Shown one piece after another: positions 30,849-40,089 of a DNA stretch of 64,000 nt; within the stretch, counting starts at the first letter, position 1, and the number at the start of each line of letters is the position of its first letter. This DNA comes from Psychrobacter glacincola (GTDB taxonomy: Bacteria; Pseudomonadota; Gammaproteobacteria; Pseudomonadales; Moraxellaceae): the NCBI RefSeq assembly GCF_904846075.1, contig NZ_CAJGZH010000003.1, positions 496,001 to 560,000 on the forward strand, in the 5' to 3' direction. Position numbers and translations under genes: made by a program. The notes beneath the pieces are model-generated. The model saw only the letters and a list, made by a program, of their open reading frames with translations, was not told where the DNA came from and made no database searches.

Positions 30849-31697
30849 ATGATAAATAGCAATAAAATCGCCTCGGTGGCAAGAGATGTACTGCTTGCAC
30901 CTATTTATCTTTATCAAGGGCGCAAAATTAAGCGTGATACGGTACGGCTACCTGAGCCAAATGGTGAAAGGCACGGGCAAGTTCAATTAAATGACGCGAT
31001 TGAGTCGCCAAAAGATGCGCACAAGCGAACATTAAACCTAATGGTCGTTGGCGATTCGGCGGCGGCTGGCGTCGGTAGTGAGACGCAGCAAGAGGCGCTT
31101 GTCGGTAACTTAATTCCTGTTTTGACGCAGCAGTCTGCTATCCAAAACCAGTTTGATATACTGAACTGGTCATTGCAAGCGACGACGGGGCATACCAGCT
31201 TTGATATCTTGCGTAGGCTTTATGTTCTACCCGCGCCTAGCCAGCCTGTTGATGTGATGGTGCTGAGTGTCGGCGTCAACGACACCACCTCTAAAGTCTC
31301 TGTGGATAAATGGCAACAGCAAATTGAAAGTATTATCGCTATCGCTCAGCGTAAATTTGGCGTGCGAGAGTTGATTTTTTTAAGCCTACCGCCGATGGCA
31401 CAAATGCCTGCGATACCTGCCCCGCTAAGTAACTTTGTGGGTGCTAAAGCCTCTATCCTTGATAACACGTTGCAGCAAGTTTGCGCCGCTTATGATAGTG
31501 TCACCTACATGGCCACTGACTTTCCACGAATGATAGCAGAGCATTCGAACGGTACTCCAATCGATATCAAAGTGATGTTTGCCAGTGACGGTTTTCATCC
31601 TAGCAGCCTCATGTATGGCTATTGGGCGCAGCAATTGTCAGAGTTGATTATACAGTTACTGAACCCTTCCCCTTCCGATGCTGAGTTGACTGATTAA
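30849..31697 (+). CDS. SGNH/GDSL-family hydrolase
   Basis: A 282-residue lipase/acylhydrolase fold. Block I is LMVVGDSAAAGVGSETQQ (GDS nucleophile), block III is VLSVGVNDTTSKVS (GxND), and block V is FASDGFHPSSLMYGYW (DxxH). The Gly in block II is in the WSLQATTGHTSFD segment. The ATG has AGGA just upstream, overlapping the end of nadV, so the gene is translationally coupled to the NAD-salvage pair. There is a short hydrophobic N-terminal stretch but no clear signal peptide. Substrate unknown; an esterase of small acyl groups is likely. Confidence 0.82.
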   Translation: MINSNKIASVARDVLLAPIYLYQGRKIKRDTVRLPEPNGERHGQVQLNDAIESPKDAHKRTLNLMVVGDSAAAGVGSETQQEALVGNLIPVLTQQSAIQNQFDILNWSLQATTGHTSFDILRRLYVLPAPSQPVDVMVLSVGVNDTTSKVSVDKWQQQIESIIAIAQRKFGVRELIFLSLPPMAQMPAIPAPLSNFVGAKASILDNTLQQVCAAYDSVTYMATDFPRMIAEHSNGTPIDIKVMFASDGFHPSSLMYGYWAQQLSELIIQLLNPSPSDAELTD

Positions 31698-31732
31698 GAA
31701 CCATTGAGCCGTTACTTCTAAAAATTTAAACA

Positions 31733-31765
31733 AAAAAAACCGCTGAATAGTCAGCGGTTTTTTTT
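31733..31765. terminator. Bidirectional terminator between the SGNH hydrolase and rpmE2
   Basis: AAAACCGCTGA and TCAGCGGTTTT pair with loop ATAG and are flanked by A8 and T8 runs, between convergent genes. Confidence 0.94.
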
Positions 31766-31836
31766 GTTCTTAATACTATAGCTGTGCATGTTTGAAAAAA
31801 CACATGCTCAAAATAATATCACGCAATAGGTGTGAA

Positions 31837-32118
31837 TTATTCTGCAGCGTCAGTATCAGCAGCTTTCTTACGGCCACCAAATGCACCAAAGCGTTTGTTG
31901 AAGCTAGCAACACGACCTTCAGTAGAAGTTTTGCGTTGTTCGCCAGTATAGAATGGATGCGACGCACTTGAGATATCAAGTGGGTAGTATGGATATTCTG
32001 ACCCTTCGTATTCACGAGTGGTTTTGGTTTTAACGGTTGAACGAGTTAAGAAAAACACGTCAGCGTTAGTGTCATGGAATAAAACTTCTTGGTAATTAGG
32101 ATGGATATCTTTACGCAT
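31837..32118 (-). CDS. rpmE2: 50S ribosomal protein L31 type B
   Basis: The 93-residue protein begins [20 protein letters not shown] and includes [11 protein letters not shown] with [10 protein letters not shown], the type B (zinc-independent, cysteine-free) L31. Such paralogs often replace the Zn-binding L31 under zinc limitation through Zur, but I saw no confident Zur site in the 467 bases upstream. In some genera type B is the only L31. It has an Ala/Asp/Glu C-terminal tail. GAGAG lies before the ATG. Confidence 0.94.
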   Translation of the reverse strand: MRKDIHPNYQEVLFHDTNADVFFLTRSTVKTKTTREYEGSEYPYYPLDISSASHPFYTGEQRKTSTEGRVASFNKRFGAFGGRKKAADTDAAE

Positions 32119-32585
32119 AATAAACTCTCTATGTCCGATGTATGTATAGCACTCTTGAACACCATCTTAGACGATGTGTCAAACAAGTCATGACATACGT
32201 AACTGAGGCACTAAGGGACATTGATAAGTATGGCAGCTGCGTCACTGGCTTATTCCAGCACCCAACACCATTCCTCTGCTCACTTAGCCTTTCCCCAGCG
32301 GGAAAATCAAAACGCGATTTTAACGGTTTTTACCGCTAGACGCAAGCAGCAGTTGTGAGTGATATATGTGATAAGTTATCACCAAAATCTCTATTTTGTT
32401 GAGAGGTACACGCTATATTAGTATAATATTAAATTAATTAAAATAACCAATAGACATTTTATATTTAGATTTAGTTAATAATTTGTTTTTGATATTCATC
32501 ATTTGTTAATGATGATGGATACCGTCTTATTTCGCCTCATTAATCAAGCACCCACTATTTATAAACACTCAATAAGGACAATATA
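32119..32585. other. Divergent intergenic region with a 15-bp palindrome
   Basis: This 467-base gap between rpmE2 and yceI holds GTGATAAGTTATCAC at 32368-32382, a perfect 7-bp-arm palindrome with one central base, suited to a dimeric regulator. A very AT-rich stretch follows at 32400-32520 and probably contains the yceI promoter. No gene was recognised. Confidence 0.5.
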
Positions 32586-33209
32586 ATGATAAATACTGTT
32601 ATGAAAAATAGCGCAAAAGCCCTGCTTATCAGTTCAGCACTGGCACTCACTACTGTTGCAGGTGCGGCATTGCCTAGTCAATGGCAATTAGACGACTCGC
32701 ACACCCGTGTGGGGTTTTCTGTCAATCACTTAGGATTTTCGACCACCATGGGTCATTTTAACGACGTCAAAGGGGTCGTTAATTACGATGTTAAAGCACC
32801 CAATAAAACCAATATGAGCTTCACCATTGCAACCGATAGCATTGACACCAATTGGGATGCACGTGATGAGCATTTAAAAAAGGCTGAATTTTTTAACGTC
32901 GCCAAATATCCAACCATGACCTTTAAATCAACCAGCGTAAAATTTATAAATCCGCAACAAGCCAAGGTCACAAGTGACTTTACTATGTTAGGTCAAACCA
33001 AACCATTAACTCTGGATGTGACTTTGAATAAAATCGCCAACAGCCCTCTTACCAAAGAACCAGTTATTGGCTTCCGTGCAACGGGTAATATTGATCGCGC
33101 AGCCTATGGTATGACAGCTTTCGCAGATGGCATTACCACCAATGTCCCGATCCAAATCGATGGTGAGTTGATAGAGAAAAAAGCGCAAACCAACAAAAAA
33201 TCTAAATAA
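32586..33209 (+). CDS. YceI-family periplasmic protein
   Basis: A Sec signal peptide (NSAKALLISSALALTTVAGA, cut near residue 27) is followed by a YceI lipocalin-like domain: WQLDDSHTRVGFSVNHLGFS, FNDVKGVVNYD, FTIATDSIDTNWDARDEHLK, FFNVAKYPTMTFKST and IGFRATGNIDRAAYGM. YceI proteins bind polyisoprenoids in the periplasm; E. coli yceI is base-inducible. The chain ends in a Lys-rich tail. AAGGA precedes the ATG, and a terminator follows. The gene is monocistronic. Confidence 0.93.
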   Translation: MINTVMKNSAKALLISSALALTTVAGAALPSQWQLDDSHTRVGFSVNHLGFSTTMGHFNDVKGVVNYDVKAPNKTNMSFTIATDSIDTNWDARDEHLKKAEFFNVAKYPTMTFKSTSVKFINPQQAKVTSDFTMLGQTKPLTLDVTLNKIANSPLTKEPVIGFRATGNIDRAAYGMTAFADGITTNVPIQIDGELIEKKAQTNKKSK

Positions 33210-33256
33210 GTCTAATTTTTAGCCAAGCACAAATCGCTACCTCCTCTACATACCCT

Positions 33257-33289
33257 AAAAAAAGCAGCCATCATAGTGGCTGCTTTTTT
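33257..33289 (+). terminator. Terminator after yceI
   Basis: AAAAAGCAGCCA and TGGCTGCTTTTT pair around TCATAG, 50 bases beyond the yceI stop, with a T6 run. The same GCAGCCA stem recurs at 34563-34596. Confidence 0.92.
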
Positions 33290-33437
33290 GACAATAATGA
33301 ATCAACTCACTCGACATTTATATATATTCAATAAATCGCATAAATACTTTCCATTTACTTGTTAACCACAGTTTTTATTGTTATATTCATATATACGGAT
33401 TTACGAATATAAAACATAACGCTGAGGGAGCAGAAAG

Positions 33438-34526
33438 ATGGATACAGTACAGGTAGACTTTACCGAGATAAATAAAGACTGGGATAAAAACATCGCTGAT
33501 TATCACTTTGATATTTATCACTTATCTGGTTGGATTGCTGCGTCAGCTATTGTCGATAAAGGCACTCCTCAAGGAGTGATTGCCACTTATAACAATAAAA
33601 AGATCTTTTTGCCTCTCATTATAAGAGAACTCGACTCAGAGCATTGGGATGCGACTTCTACTTATGGTTACGGCGGTCCTGTCATGGATAAGTCTCTCAC
33701 TGATGCCGAATTAGACATAATATTGGCAGAAGTAAGGGGTTTTCTCTTAGCAAAAGGCTGTGTGTCTTTATTCATGCGACTGCATCCAATCATCAATAAA
33801 GAATGGCTACCAACGGTCGGCAAAGCACTCACTCATGGATTGACATTGATGTCTGACTTGAGTAAATCTGAAGAGGAGCACTGGAGCGAGACTCAAAATC
33901 GTCATCGTAGAGGCATTAAAAAAGCCTTAAAAATGGATGTCGTGACAAAAATTGAGCGTTTAACCAGAGAGAATGCAGTGATGTTTTCCAATATTTACAA
34001 AGAAACGATGGCGCAGGTGAAGGCAGATCAGTACTACTTCTTTGATGATGATTACTTTTTTAATTTGCTCGAAAATCTGCAAGACAGAATACTACTGATA
34101 ACTGCCTATCAGGATAATAAAGCCATTGGTTCCTCTATCTACACAATCTGCAAAGAATCGGGCATTATGCAGTTTCATCTCGGAGGCACGCTCAACGCCT
34201 ATACCCATCTACAACCTTCCAAACTCATTACCCATGTGGCTCGTGATTGGGGCAGAACCAATCATTATAAATTACTGCATCTTGGCGGCGGCGTAGGCTC
34301 TAATCTAGATTCTTTATACGAGTATAAAAAAGGGTTTAGCTCACAAGAGTTGTTATTCAAAACCTATAGACTCGTCGTTAATCCAGCAAAATACGAAGCA
34401 TTAGTCGCTGATAGCTGGTTCACCGAAAATGATTTACGCTCCGACTTTTTCCCTTTATATAGAAAAGAGCCTACTAAAGAAAGTATCTTGGAGACTGAAC
34501 AAGCGGAAGCTTTGGCAGATATTTGA
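33438..34526 (+). CDS. FemAB/GNAT-like acyltransferase
   Basis: The 362-residue protein resembles the GNAT-fold FemAB-like transferases (BioF2/Acetyltransf_6 type) that attach acyl or aminoacyl groups to polysaccharide or lipid precursors. Indicators are LFMRLHPIINKEWLP, the basic segment ETQNRHRRGIKKALK about residue 155, and the late core GIMQFHLGGTLNAY with LHLGGGVGSNLDSLYEYKKG. There is no signal peptide or membrane segment, so it acts in the cytoplasm. GAGGGAG precedes the ATG. It is isolated between two near-identical terminators, with no polysaccharide genes adjacent. Substrate unknown. Confidence 0.7.
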   Translation: MDTVQVDFTEINKDWDKNIADYHFDIYHLSGWIAASAIVDKGTPQGVIATYNNKKIFLPLIIRELDSEHWDATSTYGYGGPVMDKSLTDAELDIILAEVRGFLLAKGCVSLFMRLHPIINKEWLPTVGKALTHGLTLMSDLSKSEEEHWSETQNRHRRGIKKALKMDVVTKIERLTRENAVMFSNIYKETMAQVKADQYYFFDDDYFFNLLENLQDRILLITAYQDNKAIGSSIYTICKESGIMQFHLGGTLNAYTHLQPSKLITHVARDWGRTNHYKLLHLGGGVGSNLDSLYEYKKGFSSQELLFKTYRLVVNPAKYEALVADSWFTENDLRSDFFPLYRKEPTKESILETEQAEALADI

Positions 34527-34562
34527 TCGCGTTATTTTACGATTCTAATCATTCAAACCAAT

Positions 34563-34596
34563 AAAAAAGCAGCCATTACAATGGCTGCTTTTTTAA
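34563..34596. terminator. Bidirectional terminator after the FemAB-like gene
   Basis: AAAAAAGCAGCCATT and AATGGCTGCTTTTTT form a perfect 15-bp stem with loop ACA between convergent genes. Confidence 0.94.
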
Positions 34597-34635
34597 TGCT
34601 AATTGTCTTTCATTTCGGTAGACAATGGGCTTACT

Positions 34636-35070
34636 TTACTTGGTTTTGACGATATGCCAAACGCCCAGTTTATTGTCGCCATCTTTATCGCCCACCTTTG
34701 TATCATTGGCATAGAAATATAACGGTTTACCATTTACCGCCCATTGATACTTGCCATCTTCGCGCTGAAACGCTGCAAACTGCCCTGACGCTTTGGCATT
34801 ACTCGGTGCCATAAATGCGGGCCAAGCAATTAGACAGGCACTACCACACTCTGATTTGTTCATCCCATCTTTGTCAAAGGTATATAAGGTCATGTGATTG
34901 CTTGCATCGACTAACATGCCGTTTTTACTCGCGACTGGCGCGGTATTTTTATTGGTGGCTTGTACATCATGCATGCCAGAATCATCATTGCCGAATACAT
35001 TGTTTAACGTAGTACAACCAGTAAGCGTTAAAACACCGGTGAGAGCCGATAATATAAGCATACGTTTCAT
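34636..35070 (-). CDS. Secreted-repeat lipoprotein (Lipoprotein_15/COG4315 type)
   Basis: The start at MKRMLILSALTGVLTLTGC is chosen because AAGGAAG lies eight bases upstream; an ATG 21 codons earlier gives an atypical polar leader. The lipobox LTGC puts the lipidated Cys at residue 19. The body has one pair of the repeats typical of this family: MLVDASNHMTLYTFDKD with ECGSACLIAWPAF, then YQWAVNGKPLYFYANDTK and LGVWHIVKTK. Function is unknown; homologs are envelope-associated. It is monocistronic and convergent with the FemAB-like gene. Confidence 0.88.
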   Translation of the reverse strand: MKRMLILSALTGVLTLTGCTTLNNVFGNDDSGMHDVQATNKNTAPVASKNGMLVDASNHMTLYTFDKDGMNKSECGSACLIAWPAFMAPSNAKASGQFAAFQREDGKYQWAVNGKPLYFYANDTKVGDKDGDNKLGVWHIVKTK

Positions 35071-35569
35071 AATAACTTCCTTGTCATTTTGATTGTGATT
35101 GTCATCATAAGTTTTTATTTGGATTTTTCTCATCGCCAGACGATTTAAACGGCAAAAAAACCCTACTGCTGACTTTGAGCAGTTTTAATATAGCATATGC
35201 AACAGCACAGTCGTTTCTATCCATATATAAATTTACAAAAGCTTATATATTTGCAAATTGGTTAAACTGGCATAGCCATTCATTGACAAAACTCACGTAT
35301 CTACTTACGTATTTGCCGTCATATTGGTTGTCATTTTTCGTAGAATACTCTATACACATTAAGAATTACTACACAATGACAAATATGACCCTTGCGGCTT
35401 CATATGCATATTGAACTTGACGTCCTTTGCACGCATATCGATAGTTATAAACGGCTTAGAACAACATCCATTAGGACAAAAATTTTAAAATAAGATTTTA
35501 GAATAAAACATTTAACAAATACACCGAGCATGACCTGCTGTAACTGCTATTAAGGATATAACAACGACA
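35071..35569. other. Intergenic region, no gene seen
   Basis: The 499-base gap between the divergent lipoprotein and FAD-oxidoreductase genes is AT-rich with scattered short frames, none with a credible start. It must hold both promoters, but I could not fix either with confidence. Confidence 0.5.
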
Positions 35570-37186
35570 ATGACTCACTCTTTCATTAAAAACCCAGTGA
35601 AAAACCAAGCGCACTCTGCCAAACGTGTCGGTATTCTTGGTGGCGGTACGGCAGGAGCAACCATTGCTATCCGCCTTGCGGCATTGGGGCTTGAAACTTA
35701 TGTATTTGAAAAAAACAAATCGCTGATTGATGGTCCACCGATGTGTCACTTGCATGCTGGCGGCAATCTATACCGCGAGATTCCTGATGAAGATTGTGTG
35801 GCTCTCCTCAAACAATGTATCGATATATTGCGCCTTTATCCTTATACCATCGATGTTCGCCCAACAGTATTTGCCGTACCAACTCGCGATGAGGGCTTGC
35901 CAGAAGACTTGCTACCACGTCTTGATATCTTGACTGATGCGTATCGTAAGCTTATCGCCGAAGATGCTAATAACAAAGTGTTGGGCGAACCTGAAAACTA
36001 CTATCAGCTTTATAGTCATGAGCAACTCATTGCGCTGTCAGAACGTGAACAAGTCACTGTGCCTCGCTCGGTTGATGAATGGATGATACCAGTCGCTAAG
36101 TATTTGGACTTAAATAAAGTCAAGTTTCCACTGATTGTCGTGCAAGAGTACGGCTGGAATATTTTCCGTTTAGCAGCCTCTGCGCAATTGGCATTAGCAG
36201 ATTATGAGCATGCTCACGTCTTTACCGATACACAGGTTAAGCAAGTCATGCCTGTTGATTGTGAAAACTGCTCAAACGCAGACCATCATGTCACTAAATG
36301 GCGTATTGATTATCAGCGAGCTGCCAGCTCTGAAACTAAGCTTACAACCGAATCTGAGACCAAAAATACAATTGAATCTATCGAAGTGGATTATTTAATC
36401 AACGCGTGCGGTTTTCGTACGGGCGTCATCGACGACATGGTCGGGGTCAAAGTCACGCGTATGGTCGAGTTTAAATCTTCTTATATCACCCAATGGGATG
36501 ATACTGGCGGACAGATACCAGAGATTATCGTTTATGGCAGTCGCGGCACACCTGAAGGCATGGCACAACTCACGCCTTACCCCGGTGGTTATTTTCAAAT
36601 ACATGGCATGAGCAAATTTATCACGCTATTCGATGATGGCTTAGTGGCCTCTAGCAAAGACAGCGCCCAACCTAATCTGCCGCCGCAGTATGTGCACTAT
36701 ATCGAAGATGGCTGGGATAAAGCACCGTTACAAGCGCGTAGTCAGCAAGCGATTGATTATGTGGCAGAATTTGTACCGACCTTCCATAGCGCACGTACGG
36801 TCGGTAACGCGCTATATGGTGGGCAGCAAATACCCGGTCAAGACGATACGCTGCGAGTGGCTGATGTAAGCTTGTATTCTAATATTCGCTATGCTCGAGC
36901 GGAAAACGTCAAAGCATCATCAACTTTGATTGCTGCCGACCAAATCGTTGATGAATTGACTGAACTTGGTTTAATCGATCATGACACGCCAGCCAACCGC
37001 AATCGTTATGCTCATAATTGGGCGTATTTGACAAAACACGATAGCATGGCGATTGATAAAGTCGCGCGTACATTGGCTGAGCAACGAGGCTTTCCATTAG
37101 CAATGGCTGATGTGAATCACGGTATTGGCGAGACAACTTTAAAGGGTTTCAACACGGCTAATGATGCAAGTGCTACTGAGATATAA
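35570..37186 (+). CDS. FAD-dependent oxidoreductase
   Basis: A 538-residue flavoprotein. The dinucleotide-binding motif is at the N-terminus: KRVGILGGGTAGATIAIRLA (GxGxxG-type) with the ribose-binding acid at the end of the second strand in TYVFEKN. A later segment, VDYLINACGFRTG, resembles the second FAD-contact motif of amine/hydroxyacid oxidases. The middle contains a hydrophilic Ser/Thr/Glu-rich insertion around residues 240-270. No signal peptide or membrane helix. I cannot assign a substrate. The gene stands alone and ends at a strong terminator. Confidence 0.75.
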   Translation: MTHSFIKNPVKNQAHSAKRVGILGGGTAGATIAIRLAALGLETYVFEKNKSLIDGPPMCHLHAGGNLYREIPDEDCVALLKQCIDILRLYPYTIDVRPTVFAVPTRDEGLPEDLLPRLDILTDAYRKLIAEDANNKVLGEPENYYQLYSHEQLIALSEREQVTVPRSVDEWMIPVAKYLDLNKVKFPLIVVQEYGWNIFRLAASAQLALADYEHAHVFTDTQVKQVMPVDCENCSNADHHVTKWRIDYQRAASSETKLTTESETKNTIESIEVDYLINACGFRTGVIDDMVGVKVTRMVEFKSSYITQWDDTGGQIPEIIVYGSRGTPEGMAQLTPYPGGYFQIHGMSKFITLFDDGLVASSKDSAQPNLPPQYVHYIEDGWDKAPLQARSQQAIDYVAEFVPTFHSARTVGNALYGGQQIPGQDDTLRVADVSLYSNIRYARAENVKASSTLIAADQIVDELTELGLIDHDTPANRNRYAHNWAYLTKHDSMAIDKVARTLAEQRGFPLAMADVNHGIGETTLKGFNTANDASATEI

Positions 37187-37210
37187 AAAGCGTTCTATTA
37201 AAAATTGAAC

Positions 37211-37256
37211 AAAAAAAGGAGAGAAGGGCTAATGATCAGCCCTTCTCTCCTTTTTT
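37211..37256. terminator. Strong bidirectional terminator
   Basis: GGAGAGAAGGGCT and AGCCCTTCTCTCC form a perfect 13-bp stem with loop AATGATC, flanked by A7 and T6 runs, between the convergent FAD-oxidoreductase and LOG-family genes. Confidence 0.95.
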
Positions 37257-37308
37257 ATAGATGAAAACATTTATATATAAAAGTATTCATCTATAGAAAT
37301 ACGTACTC

Positions 37309-37986
37309 TTAATTACCAGCCATTTTTTCAGTATCGACTGCATCGTCTATTTTTACGACTGTTTTTAATAGCTCAATAGCTTCATTAATCGTGTTACATA
37401 CCACCAAACGCTCCAGATCTTCTTGCTTCATAAAACCTTGGTCAGCCGTATATTTTAAGTGCTCGATCATACGATCATAGAAACCATTGATATTCAAAAT
37501 AATCATCGGTTTTTCATGTTGATAGAGCTGACGCCACGTGGCGATTTCCATAATTTCCTCTAAAGTACCAAGCCCGCCCGGCAAGGTAATAAAAGCATCT
37601 GCATACTCCGCCATCACGGTTTTGCGAGTGTGCATGGTATCTGTCAGATGCAGGCGAGTCAGCTGCTCATGAGCAATCTCATGTTTGAGCATAAAGGTTG
37701 GAATCACACCGACCGCTTGTGCGCCGCCTTGAATCACTTCATCTGCAACGGCACCCATCAGCCCGATGCTCGCGCCGCCGTAGACCAAACCCATGCCATT
37801 GTCAGCAAGCGCACTACCCAACTCGCGGGCTGCCTGCTCGTAGACTTCATTATTGCCCAAACGCGAACCACAATAAACCGCTACCAACGGCATCGTTAAC
37901 GTTGATTTATCCACTGCTTTTTCAATATTGGTAATATCTTGACTGGTAATGACTTCATAAGTGTCATTGTTAATTTTCATTTGCAT
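37309..37986 (-). CDS. LOG-family protein (Rossmann-fold nucleotide phosphoribohydrolase type)
   Basis: The TIGR00730/LOG fold is evident: VYCGSRLGNNEVYEQAARELG at the first strand, GLVYGGASIGLMGAVAD, the Arg-Lys pair in TMHTRKTVMAEYADAFI, and the signature LPGGLGTLEEIMEIATWRQ. Members cleave the N-glycosidic bond of nucleoside 5'-monophosphates, including cytokinin ribotides. The 225 residues include an N-terminal extension of about 30. AAGGAAG precedes the first of two closely spaced ATGs. Physiological substrate in this organism unknown. Confidence 0.9.
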   Translation of the reverse strand: MQMKINNDTYEVITSQDITNIEKAVDKSTLTMPLVAVYCGSRLGNNEVYEQAARELGSALADNGMGLVYGGASIGLMGAVADEVIQGGAQAVGVIPTFMLKHEIAHEQLTRLHLTDTMHTRKTVMAEYADAFITLPGGLGTLEEIMEIATWRQLYQHEKPMIILNINGFYDRMIEHLKYTADQGFMKQEDLERLVVCNTINEAIELLKTVVKIDDAVDTEKMAGN

Positions 37987-38272
37987 ATAGCTTCCTTAAT
38001 TTTTATATCGATTGTTTTTGTTAAATACTCGTTAAAACCCTAATGGATAATACCACCCCAGATAAATAGCATAGAACTTGAAAGTCACAATTGAACGCCT
38101 TGCTTGCCAGCATTTATCTTAACATAAGCGATGCTATCAGGTGGCTATCAGCTAATTTAAGCGGTTTATCACTACGTCATGACTACATTTTAAGAGCAGA
38201 TTATTGATAAATAATTGCAAATAAATAACCACTCCACACCGCATAGAACCCTAACAATATGAAGGTTACAGC

Positions 38273-39163
38273 ATGGAAAATAAACAGTATCAGACGGATA
38301 TTTATTCACTGAGTATCATGACTGAGCGCAATCAGGCATTGGCAGCGACTGTCTATCACCCTAAAAATGAGGTAAAAAAAGCGGTTATGATCGCGCCAGC
38401 AACGGGTATCAAGCGCCAGTTTTATCACAATTTTGCCACTCACTTAGCAGAAAATGGCTTTGGTGTACTAACCTTTGACAATGAAGGCATTGGTGAATCG
38501 CTGTCGTCTGCATTGGCTAAATGCGATGCATCGCTGATTAGCTGGGGTCGCCATGATATGCCAGCCGTCCTTGATGCGTTGCAAGATGAATTTGCCGACG
38601 CCACTTATCATTTAATTGGTCATAGTGCAGGCGGTCAGCTGATAGGTTTGATGCCAAATTATAGTGCGCTCGCTTCAGTGTTCAATGTCGCCTGCTCATC
38701 AGGTCGTATTAAAAATATGAGCATGCCCTATAAATTCAAAGCGATGGGTTTTATGGATGCCTTTATTCCACTCGCCAACTTGGCGTTAGGGTACACGCCG
38801 TCAGATAAAATTGGTATGGGCGAACCGCTACCACGGGGCGTGTCTCGGCAGTGGCGCGAATGGTGTAATGGCGCAGGCTATATCAAAACAGCCTTTGGCA
38901 AAAGTATACAAAAGCACTTTTACAATGACATTACTATGCCCTCATTATGGCTGGGGTTTAGTGATGATGACATTGCCAATAGCAAAAATATGGATGATAT
39001 GATTCGTGTTTTTACTAAAATGCCAGTCGAAAAGCACTTTTTAGATCCCAAAGACTTTGGTCTAAAAAGCATCGGTCATATGCGCTATTTTAGTAGCAGA
39101 ACCAACGCTAAAGCACCGCAGCTTTGGCAAATGGCGGTTGATTGGATAAATAATCAGCCATAA
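38273..39163 (+). CDS. Alpha/beta hydrolase
   Basis: A 296-residue cytoplasmic hydrolase. VMIAPATGIKRQFYHNFATH begins the core, GFGVLTFDNEGIGES is the second-strand region and HLIGHSAGGQLIGLM holds the nucleophile Ser (GHSAGG). The acid is probably in LGFSDDDIANS and the His in SIGHMRYF. It resembles the serine-aminopeptidase-like lipases in layout, with a cap region of about residues 150-225. GAAGG lies before the ATG. No partner genes are linked. Substrate unknown. A second hydrolase at 27127 has a different elbow. Confidence 0.82.
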   Translation: MENKQYQTDIYSLSIMTERNQALAATVYHPKNEVKKAVMIAPATGIKRQFYHNFATHLAENGFGVLTFDNEGIGESLSSALAKCDASLISWGRHDMPAVLDALQDEFADATYHLIGHSAGGQLIGLMPNYSALASVFNVACSSGRIKNMSMPYKFKAMGFMDAFIPLANLALGYTPSDKIGMGEPLPRGVSRQWREWCNGAGYIKTAFGKSIQKHFYNDITMPSLWLGFSDDDIANSKNMDDMIRVFTKMPVEKHFLDPKDFGLKSIGHMRYFSSRTNAKAPQLWQMAVDWINNQP

Positions 39164-39204
39164 ATCCAATCTTTTTTAAGCCATCTAAGCATCAATAAAG
39201 GTAT

Positions 39205-39894
39205 TTATTCTGGTGTATTTTTTGCTACCTGCTCTGCTTTGACACGCTTGGTCAATGCAGAATAAAGCGACGGCTGCATATTATGGATATTACCCAGCAT
39301 CCATTTTACGTAGCTGATGGGCACGTCTTTAATCAGCGTGCCTTTATGTTTGCCAAAGGGCATTTTGCTCACTGGATTGGCTTTATTAGCGATAGCATGG
39401 ACAGCAGCAAAATCCATCGGTGCAATGGCTAGGCGCTCACAACACGCCTGATAAAGCAGATAACACATACGTGCATCACCCAGCGCATCATGAGCGGCAA
39501 TCGTCATCCTACTTGCTTCCTCTTTGCCTAATAATTGCTCGATACATTTGGACTGACCATAAGCACTCCACTCTGGAAAAGCCACACGCGCCAACCGAAC
39601 CGTACATATCAACTTAGTAGACGGACTGCCAATAACCCGCCAATCAAAGCGGACATTATGACCAATCAAATACTGCGGTAACTCAAACGCCTCTAAATCA
39701 AAGCGCTCAAGACCAGCGACATCATCATCAGTAATGCCATGAATTCTAATGACAACTGGTGATATAGAACGACCACTATTAAAGTACTTCATCCACTCAA
39801 AACCCGTCATCGCATTAATAGTCGCCACTTGAATCGGACGCGGATCACGACCTTGGTCGGTTTCGGTATCGATAATCAGCGCAGTGTCAGTCAT
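39205..39894 (-). CDS. exoX: DnaQ-like 3'-5' exonuclease, ExoX type
   Basis: The DEDD fold starts with LIIDTETDQGRDPRPIQVAT (ExoI Asp-x-Glu), followed by IRIHGITDDDVAGL, YLIGHNVRFDWRVIG (ExoII) and IAAHDALGDARMCYLL (ExoIII, HxxxxxD). The C-terminal 50 residues carry KMPFGKHKGTLIKDVPISYV, the small DUF3820-like module also found at the end of E. coli exodeoxyribonuclease X. ExoX acts in mismatch repair and UV tolerance. The 229-residue length agrees. The gene is monocistronic and leftward; its start lacks a strong Shine-Dalgarno. Confidence 0.82.
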   Translation of the reverse strand: MTDTALIIDTETDQGRDPRPIQVATINAMTGFEWMKYFNSGRSISPVVIRIHGITDDDVAGLERFDLEAFELPQYLIGHNVRFDWRVIGSPSTKLICTVRLARVAFPEWSAYGQSKCIEQLLGKEEASRMTIAAHDALGDARMCYLLYQACCERLAIAPMDFAAVHAIANKANPVSKMPFGKHKGTLIKDVPISYVKWMLGNIHNMQPSLYSALTKRVKAEQVAKNTPE

Positions 39895-40089
39895 AAAGAT
39901 TCAGCCATAGATAACAACAATAGATAGCAACATTGGTATTTTATGTAACGTTTTAAAAATACGTAAACTTTAAAAGAAACGTTATATTTATGGGGATAAA
40001 AACCTGAGATAACAATGGCATACAAAGAATAGATAACTTCACTTATATAATATCAATTGAAGTCCATTTAAAAAACTGAAGAGAGATAG

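Noticed and set aside
31837..32160. Zur operator before rpmE2
   Set aside because: No sequence close to the gammaproteobacterial Zur consensus was found in the leader.
32142..32339. 65-codon frame between rpmE2 and yceI
   Set aside because: No start signal and no recognisable protein features.
35175..35414. 79-codon frame in the lipoprotein-FAD oxidoreductase gap
   Set aside because: No ribosome-binding site, repetitive Leu/Thr composition from AT-rich DNA and no recognisable domain.
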